Source of the DNA: Ascaphus truei
Lineage: Eukaryota; Chordata; Amphibia; Anura; Ascaphidae
Reading direction: 5' to 3'
Assembly (NCBI GenBank): GCA_036426205.1
Contig: CM071568.1
Coordinates: forward strand, 227,982,777-228,046,776
Length of the DNA stretch: 64,000 nucleotides
In this document: in pieces, positions 1-10,479 of the stretch
Layout of the letters: each line of letters opens with the position of its first letter
How positions within the stretch are numbered: the first letter of the stretch is position 1
The notes under the pieces: model-generated
The model's input: the letters and a program-made list of their open reading frames with translations, nothing else
The model's database searches: none
What the model was told of the DNA's origin: nothing
Program-made: the position numbers and the translations under genes

Positions 1-188
1 TCAGTCTTCATATCTTTAGTTTTTTGATGACTTGGTAGCCTCTCCATGGTTCATGGTACTGGTTGAGTGCCTGTGTCATCAACTGCCCTGTGTAACCAAA
101 TGCCATTCTCCAGTCACATGTGTCCTATCTTCAGTCTTCTTAACGATTCAGAGCCAGCTGAAGGTAATTGTTCATGGTTCTGGTTAAA
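1..188. repeat. Left-edge segment of a locally duplicated sequence
   Basis: No gene is visible. The stretch around 40-105 (CTCTCCATGGTTC, then GGTACTGGTTGAG) recurs with small changes at about 1198-1262, and the CAGTCTTC motif at 3 recurs near 131 and 1074. The flanks of the two insertions that follow (189-551 and 588-871) therefore look like parts of an older, locally repeated sequence. Confidence 0.4.
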
Positions 189-551
189 TACTGCTGCGGC
201 AGAGTTTATTCGAGCATTTGCCCGTTCTCTGCCGCAGCAGTAACCTGGCGCACGCCGGAGGGTGCCGGGCGCGCGCCGAAGCAGCGGAAGAGCGCCCTCC
301 GATCGGGGCGCTCTCCCTACCGCTGCCGGGTCCACCGGGTCCCCCGGAACCCCCTGCCGCCGTCCCGCGATCGCGGGACACCAGGGCTCCCTCGTAGAGC
401 CCTGGACGCGCGTGCAGGGGGCGCTGACACCCGATGACGCGTGACCGCGCATCGGTGATGCGCGGCACGCCGAGGGAGTGGGGCTAGCAAGCCGGGGCAT
501 CCCCCGGCTTGCGGAACTAGCCCTGCTCGATTTAAACGTGTCGGCAGTGTA
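189..551. mobile_element. GC-rich TIR element, copy 1
   Basis: This 363-bp, CpG-rich block has a close relative at 40200-40558. Both begin TACTGCTGCGG and end GTGTA. The two ends form imperfect terminal inverted repeats of about 25 bp sharing the core TTTATTCGAG. Just inside the left end lies a hairpin (CTGCTGCGGC ... GCCGCAGCAG). Reading frames on both strands here are by-products of high GC and resemble nothing known. I see no clear target duplication, so the superfamily is unassigned. The structure fits a non-autonomous cut-and-paste DNA transposon. Confidence 0.55.
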
Positions 552-587
552 TCTGTCAGCAACTGCCCCCTTCCTTTGTTATCAACT

Positions 588-871
588 GAGGAGAAGGAGT
601 GGCTCAGTGGGTAAAGGTGCTGACTGTGATAGCAACGACACGGAGTTTGAAGCAGGGGAACCTGGCTCAAATCGTGGTGTGAACTCCTTGTGACCTTTAG
701 CAAGTAACATTATCTCCCTGTACCTCAGGCACTAAAATCATAAATTATAAGTTCATTTGGGCAGGGACTGTCTGTAAAAATCCTATGTACTATGCACTAT
801 ACTGTAACTGTGAAGTGCATTGAGTCCCTTTGGGAGAAATACAGTTGCTACAATAATAATAATAATAACTT
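588..871 (+). mobile_element. tRNA-derived CORE/MIR-like SINE
   Basis: The 5' part looks like a tRNA promoter: an A-box-like TGGCTCAGTGGG near 601 and a B-box-like GGCTCAAATC near 663. It is followed by a MIR/CORE-like body (GACCTTTAGCAAGTAAC, then CTCCCTGTACCTCAG), a 3' part ending TTTGGGAGAAA, and an AAT microsatellite tail (850-868). Imperfect direct repeats flank it at about 565-587 and 872-893 (CCCCCTTCCTTTGTTAT against CCCCCCTCCTATGTTAT), as expected for an old LINE-mobilised insertion. It should be transcribed by RNA polymerase III if at all; no protein is encoded. Confidence 0.7.
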
Positions 872-1389
872 CCCCCCTCCTATGTTATGAACTACCTGTT
901 TCATGAAAGGTCCATATGGGACCTGAAACCTTGCACTCTCCACTGCCCTTCTAAATAAATGGAAGACACTGCATTAAGAAACTTGTCAGTAGAGCTCTAC
1001 ATTGTATCTCATTTGGGGAACTCTGCTTTATTACTTTTGGTATACACTACCCCTGTAACCTGTGTAATATAGTCAGTCTTCATATTGTCAGTCTTCTTAA
1101 CTCTTTAGGGCCAGCTGGAGATCCTGGAGGAAGATGACCCTGGTGGGCATTGCACGTATCTTTGGCCATCTCCTGGATCACCAGGCCCAGCTGGAGGTAG
1201 TCTCTCCATGGTTCAAAGTCTATGGTACTGGTTGAGTAACTGTGACATTAACTGTCCCATATCTGGATTACATCACCCTGCAGATTTGTGGTGTGTGGAG
1301 TTTGAATTTAACAATGCCACGCACACACTCAGTGTCTGTGGGTTGAATGTCTGCAGGTCTATAAGGCTGGGTGGGGGAGATCAGGGTTA
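872..1389. other. Stretch without a recognised gene
   Basis: I see no gene. It holds the right copy of the SINE-flanking repeat and, at 1198-1262, a diverged copy of the segment at 36-100. An imperfect CCTGG/CCAGG-rich patch lies at 1120-1195. Confidence 0.4.
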
Positions 1390-2754
1390 ATGACAAAGGG
1401 TATGACTAGGCCTGGAGTGGAGACCAACAGAAGACCTTGAAACAGAACTGCCGACAGGATATCCAGGGCTCAGGATTACAGACATTATCTGGCCAGTAAA
1501 AAAGGTGTTTGTGCAGGCCAGCCTATGTGCAGAGCGAGAGGGTGGTTGTGCCGGGTGACTTAGTGTTACTGTTGTTTCGTTTACCCAAAAGGGATAAGAG
1601 ATATTAAGATACAGTGTCATGGAACAGGTATACCCCTGTCTGCACTTCTGTTTCACCCCCCCCCCTTTCCTCGCAGCCCTGCTTGTCAGCCTTCTTAATG
1701 CCAGCTGTATGTGTTTGGTTCTGCGCACAAACACAGTGCTTGTGTGATAAATACAGTGCCATTTCCCCTCTCCCAGCAGCTTGCTGCATTAAAGATGCAA
1801 CATTATTGCTACATGTTGTAGCTCCCCCAGACACTCCTGTGAGTTGCCATAGCAGCCCCAGCCTTTCCCTCAAATGGGCTAGTCTGCTTTCTCCCCCTCT
1901 GCTCTGCCCACAGATGGTCTGTCCCCAGACTATCTTACTACCCAGCATACATTGCCATTTCCTTTCCACCATTCCTCTGGACTCATGAGTACCTCGCTGT
2001 AACCCCTGTAATGGTGCTGCAGGATTATCTTTTCACCTCCCTTTACTACTAAGCACACACAGAGATTTAGACCTACACCTCTACACAAGAAACTGTTTTT
2101 ACCTGCTTTCTCCAAAATAAAGTAAGAAAAGAAACAGACCTTGTCGTGCTTGGAAAAGAGGGCGAGTTGACACTATCTGAGCTAAGACATCACCACGTTA
2201 CCCTCTGGCTTCCAGAATAGTGAAAAGATATTGTGTGCCTTACAGACACTTACAGGAGCTGCTACTCCAGACTCCATGACAATATAGAGCAGCCTCTACA
2301 GCAGTACAAGCAAGCAGCTTACACAGCTAATACAGAGCAGCCTCTACAGCAGACAAAGGAAGCACCAAGTAGCTCAAACTGCACACAGCCTGCAGCCTTA
2401 ACAGACAAGCAGCAGCCTACACTGCACAGCAGCCTTGCAACAAACAGTGCTTCTTAAACAAAACCTAACTGCCTTTTTCTCTGTCTGAGTCCACCCCCTG
2501 CACAGCCCCACAGTGAGGAGCCACCTTCCCACCTACCCCTGCGCACGTCCCCACGGCCAGCGCCATCAAGGGCCACGCCACCGGACACCCGTCAGGACAC
2601 GGGTCAGAGCCACCGGACACCTGTGAGTACAGCTACCCCTACGCTGCACGCTGCAGGACACCGCTCGGCATCATCTGAGACAGACGCCCATCGCTGACAA
2701 GGTAAAACACCGCACGCCACACGCACCGGCAAAAGGCCTACACACACCTACAGC
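1390..2754 (+). other. Probable 5' LTR and leader of the BEL/Pao element
   Basis: This stretch precedes the BEL gag start at 2755 and has no coding potential of its own. A polyadenylation-like AATAAA lies at 2116. GAGCAGCCTCTACAGCAG occurs twice (about 2287 and 2335), followed by CA-rich leader-like sequence. I expect the 5' LTR somewhere here but could not fix its ends, because no second LTR survives downstream for comparison. Confidence 0.35.
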
Positions 2755-2862
2755 ATGGCAGAACTCAGAGCCTCACCAGACATCACGCAGGAAAGCGATC
2801 ACTCAGACACAGAGAACGCCGCACAACCGCAACAGGCGCAGGCAGGCACAAGGCCCAAACGG
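2755..2862 (+). pseudogene. BEL/Pao gag, N-terminal segment before an insertion
   Basis: An ATG at 2755 opens a 36-codon frame that ends exactly at a 16-bp sequence repeated at 3821-3836. After the repeat, the same reading phase continues at 3837 into a basic, helical gag N-terminus. The start is chosen because it is the first ATG in this phase and directly follows the leader. This is the 5' end of a gag cut in two by the 2863-3820 insertion. Gag would form the particle that packages element RNA. The copy is broken. Confidence 0.65.
2847..2862. repeat. Target-site duplication, left copy
   Basis: The 16-bp sequence CACAAGGCCCAAACGG is repeated perfectly at 3821-3836 and brackets the 958-bp insertion. 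A long duplication of this kind fits target-primed reverse transcription better than LTR or most DNA-transposon integration. Confidence 0.85.
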
Positions 2863-3820
2863 TAGAATCGATGGATCGGTCAGCGCATGGGTTTTTTTGC
2901 TCACAGGATGAAAAGAGAAAAATGGGGGACACGTGATTAGTGTTTAAATAGACAAAACATTTAACCAATAATACAATGTGGATGTCTAAAATTGATCTTG
3001 TTTAAAATAAAATAAAATAAAAAATAAAATAAATAAAAAAAAAATATATATATATATATATATAATGGAGAAGGGAAAATGTATATACCTTGGTTAAAAG
3101 CCTGAATTCGGTCTTGGATGGAAAGGTCTGAATAAAAACCACTTCATAAAATTAAAAAGTTTTTAAATGGAATTCTGTTGTTAATGGTGGGATGAGGGAT
3201 GTGAAATAAAAGATGTAAGAACGGTGGGGGCAGGTGATTGGCGCGCTCTTGCGCAGCCTGCTGCCAAACAGGGACGGTTGATGCTGTTAGTGCAGTACTA
3301 TGCAGCCTACTGTCTGGCTAAAAATAGTGATGCTGGTTTGGCAGTGTTCGTTGTATATAAATGTTGCCGGAAGCAGTAGCTTCCTCCTCCTTCTACTTGA
3401 GGTGGTATGTGGTGCTAGTTTAGTAAAAGATAATATATTATAACAAGATAAAATAGAGTTTCTGGTGTAGGGGTGACTGCCTACTCCTCCTAATGGAGGC
3501 GGTATGCAAGTGACTTCTCTCCCGGGTGCCCGATTCAAAGGAAGAAAGGGCCAAAAACCGGTGAGTGGGTGAAAAATAAGTTTATTAAGTGCATAAACAG
3601 CAAACAGGAAAAACACTTACAATACAGCTTAGGCAACAGCTCAGCCTCAGCTCGATCGTCCGATGGCGCTCCTCCGACCGGTGTATCCCCCGTGATCGCG
3701 TCCGATGGCTGGAACCGGAAGGGGAGGGCTTACCGGATGTCAACAGGCTGGCTGGGTCCTTCAGGTAATGGGCTCCGGCAGGGAACTACGCGTTTCGCAA
3801 TGATGCTTCGTCAGGTTCCA
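2863..3820 (-). mobile_element. Penelope/retrozyme-like insertion with hammerhead-like 5' end
   Basis: A 958-bp insertion interrupts the BEL gag and is bounded by perfect 16-bp duplications. Read on the minus strand it starts within a few bases of a hammerhead-like motif (3782-3819) and ends with GCGCTGACCG-type sequence; GCGCT-like tails also occur in the elements at 37.4 and 47.3 kb. It contains an A-rich and (TA)n tract at 3001-3064. No reverse transcriptase frame is present, so it would be non-autonomous. Assignment to Penelope-like elements is inferred from the long duplication and the motif. Confidence 0.6.
3782..3819 (-). ncRNA. Hammerhead-ribozyme-like motif
   Basis: On the minus strand the order is GGAAC, CTGACGA, a short GCA/TGC stem, GAAACGCGTA, GTTCC. 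GGAAC and GTTCC pair perfectly as helix I. CTGACGA fits the CUGANGA core and GAAA the second core strand. A C-G pair over a two-base loop could form a minimal helix III, with cleavage expected after GTA. One A sits between CTGACGA and helix II, which is not canonical. The same layout recurs elsewhere in the window with different but still complementary helices. Activity is untested. Confidence 0.5.
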
Positions 3821-3836
3821 CACAAGGCCCAAACGG
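3821..3836. repeat. Target-site duplication, right copy
   Basis: This is the perfect second copy of the 16-bp sequence at 2847-2862. The interrupted gag frame resumes in phase immediately after it, at 3837. Confidence 0.85.
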
Positions 3837-5654
3837 ATAGTCACACTGACACAAAAGGCCCGCGAAAAATATGAGACTGACATTGAAGCGCACCGCGCCA
3901 AATTAGAGTTGGCCTGGGAAACAACCGCACTTGGGGTATGCAATGTCGCCGGCGCTGGCAATTCTGTACAACAGCTCGAGCAGGCAATAACTCAATTAAA
4001 AATAGATCACGCACGCTACCAAAGACTGTCAGAGGCATACGTCACTTACCTGGCCAGGGCCAACACCAGTGAAAGCCTGCAAGAAAGGGACTTACAGAGT
4101 AACATTGACCTAGCACGAGACAGCCGCGTGCGTACCACTATCACGGAGGCGGAGAGTAGGAGAAAAGACCTTTTGCTGGAAACCGCATCGCAGCGCTCAA
4201 GCACATCCAGGCATTCTTCAAGGTAAGCAAGATCAGCGCGATCCAACGCGTCCAGCGCTAGCGCAAGCGCTACCAAGGCGCGAGCCTCCGCAGAGGCCGC
4301 ACATGCCAGGGCCGAATATGGTCGAAGAGAGGCATCCGTAAGGGCAGAAAGAGCGCGCATAGAAGAGGAGGAGCAGAACGCCGCCGCTGCCAATGCCGCC
4401 GCCGCCGCTACTGCCGCCGCTACCAATGCTGCCGCCGCCGCTGCTACTGCCGCCGCTGCCGCCGCCGCTGCTACTGCTGCCGCCGCCGCTGCTACTGCCG
4501 CCGCTGCCGCTGCACGCAGAAAGGCCGAACTAGATGCGGATCTAGAGGCACTTAACCAAGAGAAGGAAGCCGCTGCCGCCATAGCCCAAGCCGAAGTCCT
4601 AGAAGCAGCTGCGAGACAGGACGGCGGGGAGCTACCGTACAGACGGATAGCCTCAGAGGATCCAGCCCAACGCACTGAAGACTACGTGAGGAGCCTCTTC
4701 AGCGTAAACACCAGCGCACCATCTCAACACGGGGGGAGTGACACCACAGACACCGAAGACTCGCTAGGACCACGAGGAGAAGACGCTGCTCCATCAATTG
4801 CACATGCTGCCTGGGATAGCCACAGCCGCAACAGTGATCCACACGCCAGAGCGCACACGGATGCACCACAACAGGCTCGCAAACCAGGTACACCCACGTG
4901 GGAGAAAACAGCCCCTCACACTAGCCAGCAGCCATCACGCGTCCACGCCAAGGAAGAGGCGACCGCACAGACCATCCCAGCAACTACCTCAGAACGGGAC
5001 AAACACGCCGATGCCTCAGGTCTGACAGACATAGCCAAGTATATGATCCGGCGTGACCTGGTGCAAGCAGGGCTCATCTGCTTCGAAGACCGCCCTGAGA
5101 ACTACCGGACGTGGAAGTTCACGTTCAAAGACGCAATCAAGAGCTTGGACTTCTCAGCAAGGGAAGAGCTCAACCTGCTATTCAAGTTCCTGGGGAACGA
5201 ATCCAGAGAGTATGCGAATAGACTGCGGGCAGCAAACGCGCACCAACCCCAAGTAGGTCTTGACCTAGTGTGGGAAAGGCTGGAAGAATCCTACGGCAGC
5301 CCCGAAGCAGTCGAAGATTCGCTCTTCAAAAGAGTCGAAAGCTTCCCCAAGATCACAACCAAAGACTACTCGAAGTTACGAGATCTTGGAGACCTGCTGC
5401 AAGAACTGGAGTTCGCAAGGAAAGACCATTCCTTAATAGGACTCAACGTCCTAGACTCAGCTCGTGGAGTGAGACCCATCCTGGAGAAGCTACCCTTCAA
5501 CCTCCAAGAAAAATGGATCTCACAAGGCTCCAAATACAAAAGGGAGAAGCAAGTCGTCTACTCCCCATTCTTAGTTTTCTTGAGCTTCATTCGCAAAGCA
5601 GCAAGGACGAGGAACGACCCCAGCTTCTTCTTAGGTGCGCAAACCACATACTGA
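3837..5654 (+). pseudogene. BEL/Pao gag, main segment
   Basis: This continues the phase opened at 2755. It holds a basic coiled N-terminal region (3837-4223), one in-frame TAA at 4224-4226, an Arg/Glu/Ala-rich helical stretch, a polyalanine tract (about 4379-4515), a low-complexity Ser/Thr/His linker, and a conserved domain at about 5040-5560. That domain includes ENYRTWKFTFKDAI, LLFKFLGNESREYANRL and WERLEESYGSPEAVE, and resembles the gag domain (DUF1759 type) of BEL/Pao elements. The frame ends at 5654 and the following zinc-knuckle part lies in another frame, so a frameshift lies near 5570-5655. The copy is dead. Confidence 0.75.
4379..4515 (+). repeat. Imperfect GCC/GCT triplet tract encoding polyalanine
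   Basis: About 45 codons are almost all GCC or GCT, interrupted by ACT/ACC (Thr) and AAT (Asn). They encode an Ala-rich tract inside the BEL gag. The higher-order period (runs of Ala, then Thr) suggests slippage or unequal exchange. The opposite strand shows a long alanine-rich shadow frame, which I do not annotate. Confidence 0.75.
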
Positions 5655-7918
5655 ACAGTGCAAGCAGCCTGAGGAACGAGAGACCAGCGACGAGATATGG
5701 TAACCCCCAAACACCCATCTCGGCCCGCAGGACGGACATGCCCCCCACGACCCAAACTACTCCCGATCAGTCGGTTGCCGGAGACAAGGAACCAAGGGAC
5801 CCAAACAGGGAATGTCCCATACACAAGAAGCCACACCCACTCAACAAGTGCTTTGGGTTCAGGATGAAGTCCCTAGAGGAGCGCAAGAGGTTACTTGGAG
5901 AATTCGGAGTTTGCTTCAAGTGCTGCGGTTCCACGACTCACCTAGCCAGGGACTGTAAAGAAGAGATCAAATGCACAGTGTGCGAAAGTGACAAGCACGT
6001 GACAGCGTTACACCCAGAGGCGCTGACACTCCACCAACTCAAGAACCCATCCTCCGTAGAGGAGCATGGCAGGGAGAAAGAAGAAGGAGAGTCAACATCC
6101 GTCACATCTCAGCGCACTGAGGTTTGCGGAAAAGAAGGTGACAAAATGTCCTGCTCCAAAATATGCCTCGTCGCAGTGCACCCCCAGGGACAACCTGAGA
6201 AGGCTATTCGGATGTACGCAATCCTTGACGACCAGAGCAACCGATCGCTGGTCAGGTCAGAGTTCTTCGACATGTTTAACATACAAGACGGTGCTTCTCC
6301 TTACACTCTCAGAACGTGTGCAGGGCGAATGGAGACCACAGGGAGAAGAATGAATGGTTACACCATATGCTCGATAGACGGCAAAGTGAACATGCCCCTT
6401 CCCACACTCATCGAGTGCAACCACATGGCCACAAACAGGGACGAGATTCCCACACCAGACGTGGCACTCCATTACCCCCACCTCAAAGGAATAGCCAACC
6501 ACATCCGGCCGGTAGAACAAGGCGCCAAGATCCTGCTGCTGCTCGGTAGGGACATCATGAGGGTACATAAAGTCCGTAAACAGCATAACGGACCCCACAA
6601 CGCGCCATACGCCCAAAGACTCGACCTAGGATGGGTGATAGTGGGCAACTCGTGCACCAACAAAGAGCACGGGCAAGACTACGTTGATGCCCGCAGAACG
6701 GTGGTGACAGAATGTGGACACACATCTCTCTCTCAACCATGTCTTGGCCATCTCCAAGTGACCGAAGGGCCAAGTGAAGAAAAAAGACAAGGTCATACCT
6801 CTGAGACCAACAAAGACATCCTCACGCCGATGGGATGTGACAATGGCTTAGGATGCTCAGCAGTCCAGACAGCCAAGGATGATGAGTCGATTCCACCGAA
6901 GGAAGAGAGTAACCTCCCAAAGGTGACCGACAAAGGGATCGTCCAAAAAACGATAAACAATCAGACAATACTCCCGCAAGCAATGGCACAACTAAGACGT
7001 ACAGTTGCCCCTCTCCACAGAGTATCAAGCAACAGAGCAACCAACTGCCATGGCTGGCATAGCCGCAAAAGATTGCGCCCCACAGGTGAAGCCACAGTGT
7101 CAAAGGGACTGTCCTCTCACACGTCTAAAAAGAGACAGCCACAGAGTCATTTCATAAAGGGATTTACTAGGGCAAAAGAGACTGTTCTTCGTCACGTCCA
7201 GGGAGAAAATAACCTCCCGATGGCAGTTAACAAAGAAACACAAAAGCGTTTCACCAAACTAAGCGGAGATGTTCTCGTGCAAGAGAAATGTACCGATGAA
7301 CTACGGTGCACAGCGTTCCAGACAACAAGGAACGATGACAAGCAAACACCATCAAGGGAAGATAGAGGATTCCCGAAGTTAACAGTCAAGGAGCTCTCTA
7401 AAGACGGACTAAGCAGTTGGGTGACTCTGCTACCCTTCCGTTCACCAAGAAGGCGCTTCCCAAACAATGGAGAACATGCCATCTCTAGGTTCACTTCGCA
7501 CCTCTGCGACCTAAAAAGGGAACCAGAGACCAAAACCAACTTTGTGGCCTTCATCCAGAAGATATTCTTTACCGGCCACGCAAAGCCAGCACCTCTAATG
7601 GAGGAAGGTGAAGAATGTCGGTACCTCCAATCACCTGGGGCCTACCACCCTCAGGAACCCGATCAAATCCGGGTAATGTTCAACTCCAGCACTCAGCTTC
7701 AGGGAGTCTCTCTGAGAGACGCCCTCTTTACTGGACTAGATTCGACAACCAGTCTTCCAGAAGTGTTGTTCCGCTTCCGCAAGGAACCAAAAGCCATCTC
7801 CTTCTGCCGAAGGCCAGGTGATAGAGCGACAAGCTACCACGACTGGCACACTTTGTGGCTCCTTGACTCCCGAACAAATACAGTTACTAGGACTACTGCA
7901 TTTTTTTTAGAGTCGTAA
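5630..7918 (+). pseudogene. BEL/Pao pol relic: zinc knuckles, protease, start of RT
   Basis: Two Cys/His knuckles lie at about 5912-6020 (CFKCCGSTTHLARDC, then CTVCESDKH). A DUF1758-type aspartic protease spans about 6150-6660, with AILDDQSNRSL near 6219 and ILLLLGRDIMRVH near 6530. A linker follows, then the N-terminal part of a BEL reverse transcriptase at about 7430-7795 (LPFRSPRRRFPNN; PDQIRVMFNSSTQLQGVSL). Similarity stops before the RT catalytic box; the last 40 residues are unrelated and the element is 3'-truncated. RNase H, integrase and the 3' LTR are absent. The linker contains two related segments (6828-6965 and 7294-7410). Confidence 0.8.
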
Positions 7919-9205
7919 ATATAGTGATTTCTACATTAAACTGCTGCAGATATTGAAAGCGATTTAAAGAGTGCAGTGCAAAGCAGCTCGTCTGCTAAAT
8001 GGCACTTAAAGGAAATGTGTCTCCTATTTTTAATCTGAAAATTGCTAAAATAGTGCAAGTATTTATTTCAATGGGAAGTCCCACACGCAGAACACATTTT
8101 CTTTCCAAATTACTTATCGATGTAATCAGCTTCCTTATAAAAAAAATTCTGTCACCCACATGTTCTACCTATTTCATTCCTTTGGAAGATGATTACTTGT
8201 TTATTGGATCCTCTGTATTTCACATTTGATCTGGTAATGATGGCCTGATTATTACTTCAAAAACAAAGAAAAGAAGGGAGAACTGAACATTCACGTGTAC
8301 AGTCCGAGACTTAGTCTAATTTGAAAAGAGACTAGATAAAGATTGTAAAACCTTTCCAAAGCATTCGGTTATTGTTGAAACATTAAAAGGGAAACAAATA
8401 TATTAAAATATCAATTGTTTTTTGGTTTGAAGATATCGACCACCATTGGTTCACTACAGTACTAGGAAGGATCTTTAAGGAATCTCTTCTCTTAAGATGG
8501 AATCATTAACTTGCTTTGATTTGCCCCTATATATAAGAACATTAAACATCATCATTCCACATTTCCCGTTATAGCACATCACAGTGGGTCACTGATTTGC
8601 TTCCTGAACACTCGGTGCACTTCGTATGGCGAGGTGTCATTTCCATAGCTACATTTCACATTCCTGATTGCACGGATAATTAGAAACATCTGCGCCTGGT
8701 TCATTTGCTAATTTTAAAAAATATGGTACGAGTATCTTTAGCTCGTGTCAATCACAACGCGTAGAATTGATCTCCTTAGTTTAACTGCATGATATTCCAT
8801 TTAAAAATAAAACATGACTGTGGGTAATTTGAATGAATTGGGGGTTGGACAGAACTAAATGTTGCCCTTTTTTTGTACAATGCACACATATTCAGTTAAA
8901 TTAGGTTGAAATATGTAAGAAAATGGAGAGCTGCAGGCATAATGGGAGTTAAGTAACTGAAAAATGAATTAATGTATTATTTATTTCTAAGTTGGTTAGA
9001 AAACTTGATCATTAGAAAAACAGCATGGCCCCCTTCATCTGGAGTAATCAATTTCATGCACGGATTTTGTGGAACCAAAGTCCTCAGTTGTATAGGTCTT
9101 TTAATGAGAGAACTTAGCATTTTTGGGATATTTACTTAGCATCGATATTCCTGCTGCATGGTTTTGAAGCTCCTGCACTGTCCTCCTGCCAGAAGGCTAT
9201 TTTAT
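7919..9205. other. AT-rich stretch without a recognised gene
   Basis: I see no gene, repeat family or convincing reading frame. It separates the broken end of the BEL element from the DIRS element and may include old, unrecognisable repeats. Confidence 0.4.
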
Positions 9206-9352
9206 AGGAAAGGAGAAAATGTACCCAACTTACCGTAATTTTCTTTTCCTGGAACCATGGCCGTGGACACCGTAGGGTTAAGTCTATCCCCAGCTGAGTA
9301 GGACAGGAAATTGAATTCTTGCAGGTAGGCCATAGAAGGCCCCATCCCACCA
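9206..9352. repeat. DIRS left inverted terminal repeat
   Basis: Bases 9252-9351 are the inverted counterpart of the right terminus at 14670-14774; both carry AAGAATTCAATTTCCTGTCC (on opposite strands). The outermost part, 9206-9260, matches the inverse of 9443-9497 with one mismatch over 55 bp. Confidence 0.85.
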
Positions 9353-9442
9353 CCTGCAGATAGTCTTTGGATTCTCCCATAGCTGAAAAATACAACTGAT
9401 ATATATTAGGCATACATAGGGAGGGTAACTATGTGCTCACTG

Positions 9443-9540
9443 CCATGGTTCCAGGAAAAGAAAATTACGGTAAGTTGGTTACATTTTCTCCTTTCCTGTT
9501 CACCGTGGCAGCGGGCACCGTAGGGACATACCCCAGCAGT
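9443..9540. repeat. DIRS internal complementary region
   Basis: Read on the minus strand, this block starts with sequence matching the extreme right end of the element (about 14740-14774) and runs directly into sequence matching the extreme left end (9206-9260). It is thus an inverted copy of the circle junction, the template expected for completing DIRS termini. Confidence 0.8.
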
Positions 9541-9569
9541 AAATTTTGGGAGGGAAAAAACAAACCACT

Positions 9570-10328
9570 TTATTTTATTAAAGTCTTCCACTTGATTTTA
9601 TTAAACTGTAGTACTTTTCGCCCAAAGTTTGCGTCAGCTGACGCCTGAATATCCAATCTGTAGTACTTCATAAATGTGTTAAATGAAGACCACACTGCCG
9701 CTTTGCAGATTTGTGCCGGTAATGCTTGTGCCTTGAATGCCCACGAAGTGGCCATTGCTCTCGTAGAGTGTGCCTTTATATTAAATGGCAGATCTTGTCC
9801 TTTGTTTTTGTACGATTGTCTGATCCATGATACAATCCATTTGGATATTGTTGCTTTGGACGCTGCTTGCCCAGTCCTTGGTCCTTCTGGAATGATAAAC
9901 AGCCTATCTGATTTTCTTATTTCATGCACCGTATCGATATAGGTTTTCAAGCACCTCACTATGTCAAGATTATGCAATCTTTCTTCCTTCTTATTACCCA
10001 GTTTTGGGCAAAATGAGGGAATTACAATTTCTTGGTTTATATGAAATTGAGAAACCACTTTCGGTAAGAAATGGTCTACTGGTCGCATCACTGCTTTATC
10101 TTGGTGGATGACCAGAAACGATTCTTTACAAGACAAGTCTTGTAATTCTCTCACTCTCCTTGCTGATGTAATAGCTATAAGGAATGCAACCTTCCATGAG
10201 AACAACTTCAACGGCAGTTGATCTATAAGTTCGAAAGGCTGTAGTGTGAGGACATCCAGTACTAATGATAGGTCCCATGCTGGCACTCTATTCTTTATTT
10301 GCGGTCTTAACCTCTTGATCGCTTGCAA
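9570..10328 (-). CDS. DIRS tyrosine recombinase (lambda-integrase family)
   Basis: A 252-codon open frame covers the recombinase domain. The catalytic set is visible: the first Arg in SARRVREL (about residue 57), HxxR in HSTRAMATSWA (about residue 193), and a C-terminal Tyr in FMKYYRLD (about residue 226). The enzyme would integrate a circular DNA intermediate into the genome. The ATG used is only the first in the surviving frame; similarity continues upstream to about 10495 in other frames (VIRFLQAIKRL and VEDL-type segments), so the N-terminus is broken. There is no internal stop, in contrast to the frames around it. Confidence 0.8.
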   Translation of the reverse strand: MQAIKRLRPQIKNRVPAWDLSLVLDVLTLQPFELIDQLPLKLFSWKVAFLIAITSARRVRELQDLSCKESFLVIHQDKAVMRPVDHFLPKVVSQFHINQEIVIPSFCPKLGNKKEERLHNLDIVRCLKTYIDTVHEIRKSDRLFIIPEGPRTGQAASKATISKWIVSWIRQSYKNKGQDLPFNIKAHSTRAMATSWAFKAQALPAQICKAAVWSSFNTFMKYYRLDIQASADANFGRKVLQFNKIKWKTLIK

Positions 10329-10479
10329 AAAACGAATAACGAGCTTTCAGTTGCTAGATACTTCTCTAACAGTGCTGACAATGCAGAAACTTGCACCTTC
10401 AATGAACTGAGGTTGAGTCCTCTATCAAAGGTCCTCTACCCGTCTTGTAGGAATTCTACTAGTGTTACAGTATTTGGAG

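Noticed and set aside
114..500. Overlapping Arg/Pro/Gly-rich reading frames on both strands
   Set aside because: They lie in a GC-rich transposon present twice in the window; both strands are open because of base composition, and no frame is conserved between the two copies.
601..673. tRNA gene
   Set aside because: A- and B-box-like words are present, but the rest does not fold as a tRNA and continues into a MIR-like SINE body.
4046..4675. 209-codon alanine/serine-rich frame on the minus strand
   Set aside because: It is the shadow of the GCC/GCT tract and of the BEL gag on the plus strand.
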